From NCBI GenBank assembly GCA_050945855.1, contig JBMNTS010000013.1, forward strand, positions 1 through 34,959: DNA of 34,959 nucleotides, in the 5' to 3' direction. How positions within the stretch are numbered: the stretch's first letter is position 1; each line of letters opens with the position of its first letter. Origin of the DNA: CAYSNP01 sp050945855. Lineage in GTDB: Bacteria; Bacillota; Clostridia; Christensenellales; DTU072. Positions 15,029 through 23,094 of the stretch are shown here, in pieces. The position numbers and the translations under genes are program-made. The notes beneath the pieces are model-generated. The model was not told where the DNA came from. It saw only the letters and a list, made by a program, of their open reading frames with translations, and searched no databases.

Positions 15029-16270
15029 ATGAAAGAAAAAGTAATCGTATTAGGAACGGGTAACAAATATTGTCAACTCATCGCAAGAAAGTGCAGGGAA
15101 CTGGGCGTTTTCTCCGAACTGCTCCCTTTGGATACCTCAAAAGAAAAGCTTGCGCAAAGCGCTCCTTTGGGCGTAATAATTGCGGACAGCGCACAAAACG
15201 TCGGGCTTAACTTGCCCGTTATGCGTCTGGCCAGCGGAGTGCAGAGTTACCAAAGCATTAACGAAGATACCTCTTTTTTAAAAGATTTTCTGTATAATAC
15301 CTGCCGCGCAAAAGGGGAATGGAGCATTGAGGGCTTTGTGCGGGAAATGGTGGAAAGCCTTAAGAATAAGGCAGCGGGTAAAAGAGTGCTTTGCGCTCTT
15401 TCCGGCGGCGTGGACAGCGCGGTATGCGCCACCCTTCTGCATAAGGCGATAGGCGATAACCTGATTTGCGTTTTGGTAGACCACGGGCTTATGCGCAAAG
15501 GCGAGATAAACGATACTATAAGGATATTCAGGGACAACCTTGAAATGAATCTTATCGCTATTGACGCCTCCGCTCTCTTTTTGGAAAAACTTAAAGGCGT
15601 GACCAATCCCGAAAGGAAAAGAAAAATAATAGGCGAAACCTTTATCAGAGTTTTTGAGCAGCAGGCAAAAAAGATAGGCAAAGTGGACTTTTTGGTGCAA
15701 GGCACAATTTACCCCGACGTAATAGAAAGCGGCGTGGGTACGGGCGCGACCATAAAATCCCATCACAATGTGGGCGGTCTGCCGGATGTGGTGGATTTTG
15801 AGGAAATCATTGAGCCTTTGAGAGATTTGTTTAAGGACGAGGTGCGCAAGGTCGGGCTTGCTTTAGGATTGGACGAAAAGATAGTTTTTCGTCAGCCCTT
15901 CCCCGGTCCCGGACTGGGCATCAGGATTATAGGCAACATCACTAAAAAGAAATTGGATATCTTGCGCGAGGCGGATTATATTTTCCGCGAGGAAATAGCC
16001 AAAGCGGGTCTGGACAGGCAGATATGGCAGTATTTTACCGTGCTTACCCCCATGCGCAGCGTGGGTGTCAAGAATGAAACAAGGACTTATGATTACACGC
16101 TTGCCCTGCGGGCAATTCATTCCACGGACGCAATGAGCGCCGAGTGGGCGCATTTGCCCTACGAACTGCTGGAGAAGGTAAGCGGCAGAATAACCAAAGA
16201 AGTCAGAGGCATAAACCGGATAGTATACGATATCACCTCCAAACCCCCGGCAACCATTGAATGGGAATAA
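15029..16270 (+). CDS. guaA: GMP synthase with degenerate, shortened glutamine amidotransferase domain
   Basis: GMP synthase turns XMP to GMP, normally using ammonia released from glutamine by its N-terminal class I amidotransferase domain. The ATP-pyrophosphatase part is intact: SGGVDS (125-130), LVDHGLMRKGE, RQPFPGPGLG (288-297) and the C-terminal KPPATIEWE. The N-terminal part has only about 97 residues instead of roughly 190. Its beginning (KYCQLIARKCRELGVFSE) and end (FLKDFLYNTCRAKGEW) still align with normal GuaA. The SGGP loop, the nucleophile-elbow Cys motif GICYG and the HPE dyad are all missing. The frame is open throughout, so this is not a simple frameshift. It should need free ammonia or a separate glutaminase partner. 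It starts 6 bases after guaB. Confidence 0.93.
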   Translation: MKEKVIVLGTGNKYCQLIARKCRELGVFSELLPLDTSKEKLAQSAPLGVIIADSAQNVGLNLPVMRLASGVQSYQSINEDTSFLKDFLYNTCRAKGEWSIEGFVREMVESLKNKAAGKRVLCALSGGVDSAVCATLLHKAIGDNLICVLVDHGLMRKGEINDTIRIFRDNLEMNLIAIDASALFLEKLKGVTNPERKRKIIGETFIRVFEQQAKKIGKVDFLVQGTIYPDVIESGVGTGATIKSHHNVGGLPDVVDFEEIIEPLRDLFKDEVRKVGLALGLDEKIVFRQPFPGPGLGIRIIGNITKKKLDILREADYIFREEIAKAGLDRQIWQYFTVLTPMRSVGVKNETRTYDYTLALRAIHSTDAMSAEWAHLPYELLEKVSGRITKEVRGINRIVYDITSKPPATIEWE

Positions 16271-16284
16271 AATTATTACCATTA

Positions 16285-16312
16285 AAAAAGCGGCCTCGCA
16301 GGGCCGCTTTTT
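16285..16312. terminator. Bidirectional terminator between guaA and the EF-G-like gene
   Basis: AAAAAGCGGCC (16285-16295), six-base loop, GGCCGCTTTTT (16302-16312). U-runs exist in both readings, so it can end guaBA and the convergent minus-strand gene. Confidence 0.88.
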
Positions 16313-16325
16313 GTGTGAATCAAAA

Positions 16326-18380
16326 TTACTGATTTTCCCTTTCCTTGCTTTCTTTGATTATTTTATCCACAAGGTTGCCGGGCACTTCCTCATAACGCGC
16401 GAAAGCTTTGGTAAAGGTACCCAATCCGGTGGTCATGGAGCGCAACTCCGTGCTGTAACGGAAAATTTCCGCCTGCGGCACTTCCGCGTTGACGTACGCC
16501 TTGCCGCCGTGGGATTCCATACCCATTATCCTGCCCCTGCGCTTGTTGAGGTCGCCCATAACGTCGCCCATATATTCTTCGGGCACTTTTACCCTGATGG
16601 TGTAGATAGGCTCAAGCAGAACGGGAGAGGCTTTGACAAGACCTTCCTTATACGCTATCGAGGCAGCAAGCTTGAACGCCAATTCCGAACTGTCCACATC
16701 GTGGTAGCTGCCGAAGTATAATACCGCCTTTAGCCCTACTACGGGGTAGCCTGCCAGCACGCCTTTCATTATGCTTTCCCTCAATCCCTTTTCTACCGCG
16801 GGAATGTATTGCTTGGGAACGACGCCGCCCACGATTTCGTCGTCAAACTCAAAGTCCACTTCGGGTTTGGGTTCAAAGCGGATATGGACGTCGCCGTATT
16901 GGCCGTGTCCGCCCGACTGCTTTTTGTGCTTGCCTTGCTGCTCCACCGTTTTCCTTATCGTTTCACGGTAAGGTATGCGCGGATTGGACAGCACCGCTTC
17001 CACCTTAAATTTATTCTTTAGCTTCTGGCAGATAATATTTAGCTGGCTTTCGCCTATGCCGGTAAGCAACATATCCCCGGTTTCCCTGTGTTTTTCAATG
17101 GTGATGGTGGGGTCTTCCTCCGCCAGCCTTTGCAGACCGGAGATAACCTTTTCGTCACTCTTGCCGTCCGCCGCGCGGACCGCAAGCTGCATGGTAAGCT
17201 CGGGGAACACAATGGGCTTAAAGAGCATCTTATTGTCCTCGGTGGTAAGCGAATCCCCGAAAGAGGTATAATTGAGTTTGGCAAGCGCGCCGATGTCCCC
17301 CGCGTAAAGGGTGTCGACGTTGTCCTGCTTCTTTCCGCGCAGAATGTAAAGGGCGGTAACCCTTTCGTTTTCTTTACGGGTGGAATTATAAATGGTGTCG
17401 CCTACCGAAATCTTGCCGCTTCTTACCTTAAACATCAGAAGTTTGCCCACAAAGGGGTCAACGATAGTTTTGAAAACATCGCCGGAAAATTTTGCGGTTT
17501 CGTCGCAGGGTACGCTGACGCTCTCTCCGTTAGGAGTCGTCGCCGTAATCTCCTTATCCGCAGGACCGGGCATAATATCCGCGATATTCTCCAACAAGTT
17601 GGCAAGATAGTAATCGCCTACGTTTACGCCTGCCACTACGGGGATAAATTCGCCCGCCTTAATGCGCGCTTTGCAGCCCGCCTTAATCTCTTCGGGGGAA
17701 AGCTCCTCGCCGCCGAAGAATTTTTCCAGCAATTCGTCCGAAGATTCCGCCGCGTACTCTACTATAAAGTCCTTTGCCTCCTGCGCCTTATCCTTAAGGT
17801 CGGCGGGAATATCCGTTTTATTGTAAGCCCTGTCATAAGCGCAGTTTTCCAGCACGCTTACAAAGCCTTCCATGATATTTCCGTTTGCAATTGGGAACTC
17901 TATGGGTTCTACCATGGAATATTTGGCTTTTATGGCTTCCACGGTAGTAAAGTAATTGGAGTTTTCCTTATCTATACCGCCCACGTAAATAAGTACGGGG
18001 ATTTTGTTTTCCACACAATATTCCAGAGATTTCTCTGTGCCTACCGTAAATGCGCCGGAGGCTGAGGTCGCTATAATCGCAAAATCCGCTACGCTGAGCG
18101 CGCTTATCATTTCGCCTTCAAAATCGAAAAAACCGGGAACATCTAAAAAGTTATATTTATAGTCCTTGTAATTGACATACGCCATAGTCAGATTAATAGA
18201 CATCTTTCTGTCTATTTCTTCCGCGGTGTGGTCGCTGACCGTATTTCCGTCTTCAATTCTGCCCAGACGGGTAGTGGCTTTGGTATAGTTTAAAATAGCC
18301 TCCAACAAAGAAGTTTTGCCCTCGCCGCTATGCCCTATGAGCGCGATATTCCTTATTTTTTCTTTATAAAAATCAGGCAT
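16326..18380 (-). CDS. EF-G-like translation-factor GTPase (EF-G2 type)
   Basis: This 684-residue protein has the full EF-G domain order: G domain, beta-barrel, domains III, IV and V. The P-loop is GHSGEGKTS (16-24), unlike the AHIDAGKTT of canonical EF-G, and G3 reads DVPG (80-83). The G4 motif that should be NKxD reads GGID (134-137), so the two residues that normally contact guanine are missing. Domain IV begins with SGGHGQYGDV. These traits place it with the secondary EF-G-like proteins rather than the main elongation factor; its role is not established. An ideal AGGAGG lies 5 bases before the ATG. No ribosomal genes surround it, which also argues against the primary fusA. Confidence 0.88.
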   Translation of the reverse strand: MPDFYKEKIRNIALIGHSGEGKTSLLEAILNYTKATTRLGRIEDGNTVSDHTAEEIDRKMSINLTMAYVNYKDYKYNFLDVPGFFDFEGEMISALSVADFAIIATSASGAFTVGTEKSLEYCVENKIPVLIYVGGIDKENSNYFTTVEAIKAKYSMVEPIEFPIANGNIMEGFVSVLENCAYDRAYNKTDIPADLKDKAQEAKDFIVEYAAESSDELLEKFFGGEELSPEEIKAGCKARIKAGEFIPVVAGVNVGDYYLANLLENIADIMPGPADKEITATTPNGESVSVPCDETAKFSGDVFKTIVDPFVGKLLMFKVRSGKISVGDTIYNSTRKENERVTALYILRGKKQDNVDTLYAGDIGALAKLNYTSFGDSLTTEDNKMLFKPIVFPELTMQLAVRAADGKSDEKVISGLQRLAEEDPTITIEKHRETGDMLLTGIGESQLNIICQKLKNKFKVEAVLSNPRIPYRETIRKTVEQQGKHKKQSGGHGQYGDVHIRFEPKPEVDFEFDDEIVGGVVPKQYIPAVEKGLRESIMKGVLAGYPVVGLKAVLYFGSYHDVDSSELAFKLAASIAYKEGLVKASPVLLEPIYTIRVKVPEEYMGDVMGDLNKRRGRIMGMESHGGKAYVNAEVPQAEIFRYSTELRSMTTGLGTFTKAFARYEEVPGNLVDKIIKESKERENQ

Positions 18381-18410
18381 ATAATTCCTCCTAATGATAA
18401 AACTCTAACC

Positions 18411-18439
18411 ATTATAATATAAACTTGAGTTTTTTACAA
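18411..18439 (-). promoter_or_regulatory. Promoter of the EF-G-like gene
   Basis: Minus-strand TTGTAA (18434-18439), 17 bases, TATAAT (18411-18416), about 30 bases before the start codon. It suggests the gene is transcribed separately from murI, which ends 10 bases upstream of the -35 box. Confidence 0.6.
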
Positions 18440-18448
18440 GAAAAACCA

Positions 18449-19213
18449 TCAGGTTAAGGTAATTTTTATTGATGAGCTAAATATTTTATGCCGCGGCGCA
18501 ATCCCGTAAGCGATATTTACGCCCGCAAGGTTAATAGTATTGCCCGTAAACATCAGATTAATAACTTTATCCGCGGAAGGCAGAGGGGAGAATTTGTTTT
18601 TTAATTTCAATAGCTGACCTGTCAAGGTCTTTTCATAATTAAATATTTTGACGCCGGGAAAAGTTTTGCGAATGTGCTCTTGCAAAAAAAGATAATGGGT
18701 GCAGCCTAAAACTATCCCTCCGCATTCGCCCTCCCTGCTTGCCAAACGGATAAAATAAGGCATAACCCTTGCAAAATCGGGGGCGTAACACTCGATTAAG
18801 GGGGCAAGGTATTTATCCGCGATTATCTTAACCCTGGCTTCCCTTTTTGCCGTGTTTTGCAAAAGAGCGGAGGCGGCGGTAATCGGAGTGGAAAAAACCA
18901 AAATTTGCCCCCTTGCTTCCGCCAGCGCCCTTTTTACATCGGGCTCTATACCCAGAATATGCCCGTCCTTTTTTTCGTCCGCCAGCAGCGCGGATGCGGT
19001 GTTGCAGGCAAGAATGATTAAATCCGCCTTGCGGCTACGCAAAAAGGCTATGTCGTCATTCAACCTGTTATACAGTATTCCGGCGTTTTGGGTACCGAAA
19101 GGGGCGTAAAGAGTATCCGCAAGGTAGTCAATTTTACAATCCGGAAAGACATTCAGGCATACGGAAAGAATGCCCAACCCGCCAATGCCGGAATCCAGTA
19201 AAGCTATCCGCAT
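18449..19213 (-). CDS. murI: Glutamate racemase
   Basis: This 254-residue enzyme makes D-glutamate for peptidoglycan without a cofactor. The two catalytic cysteines are visible as C70 in ACNTAS and C171 in GCTHY, each in its normal context. The N-terminal DSGIGGL (7-13) and the YAPFGTQ stretch (36-42) complete the active site. Length is typical. No clear Shine-Dalgarno precedes the ATG. It follows gpr by 34 bases on the same strand with no terminator between, so the two may share a transcript. Confidence 0.95.
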   Translation of the reverse strand: MRIALLDSGIGGLGILSVCLNVFPDCKIDYLADTLYAPFGTQNAGILYNRLNDDIAFLRSRKADLIILACNTASALLADEKKDGHILGIEPDVKRALAEARGQILVFSTPITAASALLQNTAKREARVKIIADKYLAPLIECYAPDFARVMPYFIRLASREGECGGIVLGCTHYLFLQEHIRKTFPGVKIFNYEKTLTGQLLKLKNKFSPLPSADKVINLMFTGNTINLAGVNIAYGIAPRHKIFSSSIKITLT

Positions 19214-19247
19214 AGTCTAATATATTCTTAGGCTTTGTGGATATATA

Positions 19248-20087
19248 CTAATTTTTGGAACAGCATCTGTTGATTGCTTTGGCTATGACTTTGGCAAAGT
19301 CCTCCACGACTATATCTATTTCCTTGCTGGTAACTACCAGAGAATTGAGCTGCGCGCTCGCTCCCCTGCCGGGGAAAAAATCCTTGTTGTCCGAAAGGTA
19401 CGCTCTCAATATGTCCTTGGCGTAAATAACCAGGGGGACGCCTATCGCTATAACGGGTATTTTAAGCGTGGAAAAAGACAGCTTTTTCTTAGGGTTGTTT
19501 ATCCCGCCGCCCGGCTCTATCCCCGTGTTGTTGATTTGTATAATCTTTTGAAATTTCTCTATATCGCTGCAGGATAAGGTGTCCACAGCAATGATAATTT
19601 TGGGGTGCAGTCTGTCCACCACGCCCCTTATAATATCGTATGACTCGATACCCGTAACCCCGCTTACGCTGCTGCCCAGCGCGCAAAGATTGCCCGTTTC
19701 GCTCATCATCTGCTTTCTTATAAGGTGAGCGGTAATGTTTAGCCCGGACAGCGTTTTTGCGCCTAAGGAATCCGCTATCATACCCTGATTGCCCAGCCCT
19801 ATTACCATAACCAGATCGCCGGTATTATAAGAGTAAGCAGCTAAAATGCTTTTTAGGCAATTAGCCAGCGCATCGGATAAAATATCCTTTAAATCCTGCT
19901 TGAAATACAGGCTTTCGGTAATTTTCAGGTTAAAGTAAATATCGTTTTTGTTGCATTCCTCGCTGGGCGGAAGGGTGATTTTTTCTTCCAGCACCCTCCC
20001 GCAGGATATTTTTTTCTCGCTCCTTACCCCTTTTAACGACTCCAGGGTCGCCTGCTCGGCAAAAAGCTGATTATATTCCAATCTCAT
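19248..20087 (-). CDS. gpr: Germination protease (spore protease GPR)
   Basis: GPR degrades small acid-soluble proteins during spore germination and is made in the developing forespore. Family marks are GLGNQGMIADSLGAK (97-111), SGVTGIESYDIIRGVVDRL (142-160), IAVDTL (166-171) and the NNTGIEPGGGINN stretch (186-198). D106 and D169 correspond to the two aspartates proposed as catalytic in the A25 family. At 279 residues it is shorter than the Bacillus enzymes, and the N-terminus shows no obvious pro-peptide or the usual RTDLA motif. No good Shine-Dalgarno is seen before the ATG, and an in-frame stop shortly upstream rules out a longer start. It is the best marker of spore-forming ancestry in this window. 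Confidence 0.9.
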   Translation of the reverse strand: MRLEYNQLFAEQATLESLKGVRSEKKISCGRVLEEKITLPPSEECNKNDIYFNLKITESLYFKQDLKDILSDALANCLKSILAAYSYNTGDLVMVIGLGNQGMIADSLGAKTLSGLNITAHLIRKQMMSETGNLCALGSSVSGVTGIESYDIIRGVVDRLHPKIIIAVDTLSCSDIEKFQKIIQINNTGIEPGGGINNPKKKLSFSTLKIPVIAIGVPLVIYAKDILRAYLSDNKDFFPGRGASAQLNSLVVTSKEIDIVVEDFAKVIAKAINRCCSKN

Positions 20088-20132
20088 ACAAAGGTTTTAT
20101 TGCCAAATTATTTCAAAATATGATTATTTTAA

Positions 20133-20161
20133 TTGCAAATGACGATTATATGTGATAGAAT
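20133..20161 (+). promoter_or_regulatory. Promoter of rpsT
   Basis: TTGCAA (20133-20138), 17 bases, TAGAAT (20156-20161), followed by a short leader with GGAGAGG before the ATG at 20200. Confidence 0.55.
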
Positions 20162-20199
20162 AAGCAAGCGTAAAAAGATATTGAATAAGGAGAGGTGGA

Positions 20200-20490
20200 A
20201 TGCCTAACATTAAATCACAGAAAAAGCGCTTAATTACCAATCAAAAAGCCAATGAGAGAAATAAAGCCAAAAAGACGCGCGTTAAGAACGCGTTGAAAAA
20301 ATATTTTGCCCTGATTGCCGTAGCCGACGTAGAGGGCGCGGAAAAGCTTCTTCCCGAAACCGTAAGCATAATTGACCGCGCAAAGAGCGACGGCATCTAT
20401 AAGAAAAACAACGCCGCAAGAAAGGTCGCCAAAGTAAGCAAGGCGCTCTCCGACCTTAAAAAGGAACTGGCGGAAGCCAAAGCCGAATAA
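20200..20490 (+). CDS. rpsT: 30S ribosomal protein S20
   Basis: This 96-residue, lysine-rich, helical protein binds 16S rRNA early in 30S assembly. The opening MPNIKSQKKRLITNQKANER and the central KNNAARKVAKVSKAL are classical S20. It is transcribed alone, with its own promoter and a terminator. The neighbouring gpr on the opposite strand is the common arrangement in Clostridia and Bacilli, where rpsT lies next to gpr. Confidence 0.97.
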   Translation: MPNIKSQKKRLITNQKANERNKAKKTRVKNALKKYFALIAVADVEGAEKLLPETVSIIDRAKSDGIYKKNNAARKVAKVSKALSDLKKELAEAKAE

Positions 20491-20517
20491 CGGACAAGTA
20501 TCTTAATTCCTATGATT

Positions 20518-20541
20518 AAAAAGCCCTCGAGGGCTTTTTTT
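20518..20541. terminator. Terminator of rpsT, also at the end of the glycosidase operon
   Basis: AAAAAGCCC (20518-20526), loop TCGA, GGGCTTTTT (20531-20539) with further T. The T-run overlaps the stop codon of the convergent beta-mannosidase gene, and the opposite strand also ends in five T. Confidence 0.85.
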
Positions 20542-23080
20542 ATTTGTTATTGAACAGGTAAAGCATTGAATTAAGCAAATTGACGGGCTTTAGGCGCACC
20601 CTAGCCGCAAGCAAAAAGCCGGCAGTGAGCGATTTTGTGTCCATTATGTTATTAAGGCATAATATTTTTATTCTGCTCAGGTCGCACCCTTTATCCATTT
20701 TGGCGCGAATAGTCTTGCTTTCGCCGGGCAGCAGGTCAAAATAATTATCGTCAAAGGGTGAGTATTGCCCGGGTATATCCACGCCTACCTGCCTTAAAAA
20801 GCCGTTAGCTTTGACAGTTACGTATACATTGTCCTCCGATTGCGCCACATTGTAAGCGATATTCTGTTCTTTCAGCGCCAAACGCTTGTCTTTTACCAGG
20901 CAAAGAGTTTTTTCCGCGATTAATTGTTCGCCGCCGTAAAGGCGGGCGTAGAATACGCAAGCGCGCTTTTGCTCCCGTGAAAGGAAAGCGGTGTCAACGC
21001 TGTTTATTTTGCTTACCGATAAAATACCGGCGCAAAGCTCAGAAGTCTGCGTTTTAAGTATATCGTTGGCGGAAAAATCCTTAATGCCGTATTCTATCCT
21101 GACGTTTTGCTCCGTTGTCAAATCATTGATAAGGTAAATATCCACCTTGTCTTTGTTCTTGTACAGACAAACCGTAAGAGGAGCGAATATCTTTTTAGCA
21201 CGGTATTGCAAGGGCTTATATTTGCCCGAATAATCTATGCTTGCCCAGCTTGACACTCCCCAGCAATCGTTTAGCTGCCAGTAAATCGTGCCGTTGCAGC
21301 GCCCCCTGTTTATCCGCATGTGCTCCGTGGCCTGCTTGATTGCGCACGCCTGCGTAAGTCCGGTAAGGTAAGGCAGGTGTTCAAAGCTGTTGGGTAATCT
21401 GTATTCGCCCGCCAGATAATAAAGCATCCGGTCATTGCCGTCGATGCATTTCTGATGACTTTTCATTACCTCGGAGCTTAAGGAATAATCCTCCTTGCGC
21501 GCAAAGCTTTGTATCATATCCATGCTCGGCAAAGACTGCATGCCGAATTCCGGGGCAAAGCGCGGATACAGGTTGCGGTAATGAGATATGGGCTTAAGCC
21601 CGTGCCATACGCTCCAGATGTGCTTACTGCCGTAGTTCTCGTTAGAAACGTTTTTCATAAATTCGAAGGAGGTAGGCGATCCGGGTATATAAGGGGTGGC
21701 TTTATCCGATTTTCCGATTTCCGCGGGCAGGATATTGTAAAAGAATTTTTTCGTCCACTCTACCAGCTTCAGCCTGTACCGCCACGCGGGAGTAACCTGT
21801 TCTATCTCGTTGTTGCCGCACCATACCGCAAGGCTGGCGTGATGCTTTAAGCGAGCAACGTTTGATGCCACCTCTTCCAGCACATTGTTTAAAAATGCCT
21901 GATTATAAAAAGGATACGGCATACAAGCGAAGCAAAAATCCTGCCATACCAGCAAGCCTTTGCGGTCGCAATAATCATAAAAAGCGTCCGTCTGGTAATA
22001 GCCGCCGCCCCAAATCCTGACCATATTCATATTGGCGTTGAGCATTGAATCTATGTAAAAAGCAAGCTTGTCCTGCCCTCTGGTAATCATGGCGTCGGGA
22101 GGAATAAAATTGGCGCCTTTAATAAACAGGGGAACGCCGTTTAATACAAACTGAAAATTGGTGCCGTATTTATCCGCTTCATGAAGCAGTTCTATCGTCC
22201 TTAACCCTATTTTCTTGCTCATCGTATCGCATAGCTCGCCTTTACAATACACCGACGCCTGAATCTCATAGAGAGGCTGAGAGTCTTTTCCGCTCAGCTC
22301 GCGCGTCCACCAAAGTTCGGGGGATTCTATCAGAAAATCGCACAGGGTATCCGCTCCCGAGGATTTAAGGATTTTGCCGTCCGGCTGAATTACTTTAATT
22401 TCTACGGAAAAATCCTCTGACTTGACAAGCTTTATCACTTCCGCGTCTATTTTAAGCTCTACCGCGGTATTTCCGTTTTCCCTTTTGTGATGAATTTGCC
22501 GGGTATTAATATTGGCAATGCGCGCCTTGGAGTGCGCTTCCAGATATATATCCCGTGTAATGCCCATAATGGGCAGATTAATCCCCCAGTCCCAACCGAA
22601 ATGGCATTGAGGTTTACGGATATGCGCTACGCCTTCCGTCTGCCCGAACCTCGGCGGCATACGGTCCAGCGAATTGCATTGTTCTATATACTTTATGGGG
22701 GAGAATAACACGATTTTTATGCTGTTTTCCCCTTCTTTCAGGTATTTTTTAACTTCAATCCTGTGCAGGGTGTGGGCGTTTACGGGTTCGGCGACTAAAA
22801 CATTGTTAATATATACCTGTGCTATAGTGTCAATTTGTTCCGCCACCAAAGTGATAGTATCGTTTTTCAAAAACTCTTTGGATACCGTAAATTTTCTGAA
22901 ATACTCAAAATCATTTTCCGCAAGTTTATAAGCCTTTTTTTCGTTTGTGCCGTAATAAGGGTCGGGAATAAGGCGGTTTTGCAAATGCGCGAGGAAAATA
23001 TCCCCCGGCACTTCAGCGGGTATGCAGCTCTGCTTTTTTGTATTCCTGAGTTGCCACGTTCCGTTTAATTGTATCTGCAT
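20540..23080 (-). CDS. GH2 beta-mannosidase
   Basis: This 846-residue enzyme should release terminal beta-mannose from short oligosaccharides. It has the beta-mannosidase form of GH2: the N-terminal sugar-binding domain with KPQCHFGWDWGINLPIMGI (156-174), the barrel with IRWGGG-like RIWGGGYY (355-362), the acid/base E425 in GNNE and the nucleophile E511 in PEFGMQS. YWQLNDCWG follows. I chose the ATG at 23080 because GAGGTGG precedes it and the family alignment starts there; the reading frame extends 49 codons further up but into the neighbouring gene. No signal peptide, so it acts in the cytosol. It is the last gene of the four-gene operon, 14 bases after the GH127-type gene. Confidence 0.93.
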   Translation of the reverse strand: MQIQLNGTWQLRNTKKQSCIPAEVPGDIFLAHLQNRLIPDPYYGTNEKKAYKLAENDFEYFRKFTVSKEFLKNDTITLVAEQIDTIAQVYINNVLVAEPVNAHTLHRIEVKKYLKEGENSIKIVLFSPIKYIEQCNSLDRMPPRFGQTEGVAHIRKPQCHFGWDWGINLPIMGITRDIYLEAHSKARIANINTRQIHHKRENGNTAVELKIDAEVIKLVKSEDFSVEIKVIQPDGKILKSSGADTLCDFLIESPELWWTRELSGKDSQPLYEIQASVYCKGELCDTMSKKIGLRTIELLHEADKYGTNFQFVLNGVPLFIKGANFIPPDAMITRGQDKLAFYIDSMLNANMNMVRIWGGGYYQTDAFYDYCDRKGLLVWQDFCFACMPYPFYNQAFLNNVLEEVASNVARLKHHASLAVWCGNNEIEQVTPAWRYRLKLVEWTKKFFYNILPAEIGKSDKATPYIPGSPTSFEFMKNVSNENYGSKHIWSVWHGLKPISHYRNLYPRFAPEFGMQSLPSMDMIQSFARKEDYSLSSEVMKSHQKCIDGNDRMLYYLAGEYRLPNSFEHLPYLTGLTQACAIKQATEHMRINRGRCNGTIYWQLNDCWGVSSWASIDYSGKYKPLQYRAKKIFAPLTVCLYKNKDKVDIYLINDLTTEQNVRIEYGIKDFSANDILKTQTSELCAGILSVSKINSVDTAFLSREQKRACVFYARLYGGEQLIAEKTLCLVKDKRLALKEQNIAYNVAQSEDNVYVTVKANGFLRQVGVDIPGQYSPFDDNYFDLLPGESKTIRAKMDKGCDLSRIKILCLNNIMDTKSLTAGFLLAARVRLKPVNLLNSMLYLFNNK

Positions 23081-23094
23081 AAGTTCCACCTCGC

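Noticed and set aside
15029..15330. GuaA N-terminal shortening as a frameshift or start-site error
   Set aside because: Residues on both sides of the gap match the amidotransferase domain in the same frame, and the start is 6 bases after guaB. A single indel cannot explain it; only an in-frame deletion can.
20088..20140. Possible forespore (sigma-G) promoter upstream of gpr
   Set aside because: CATAT and CAATAAA occur at plausible spacing, but the -10 match is too weak in such AT-rich DNA.
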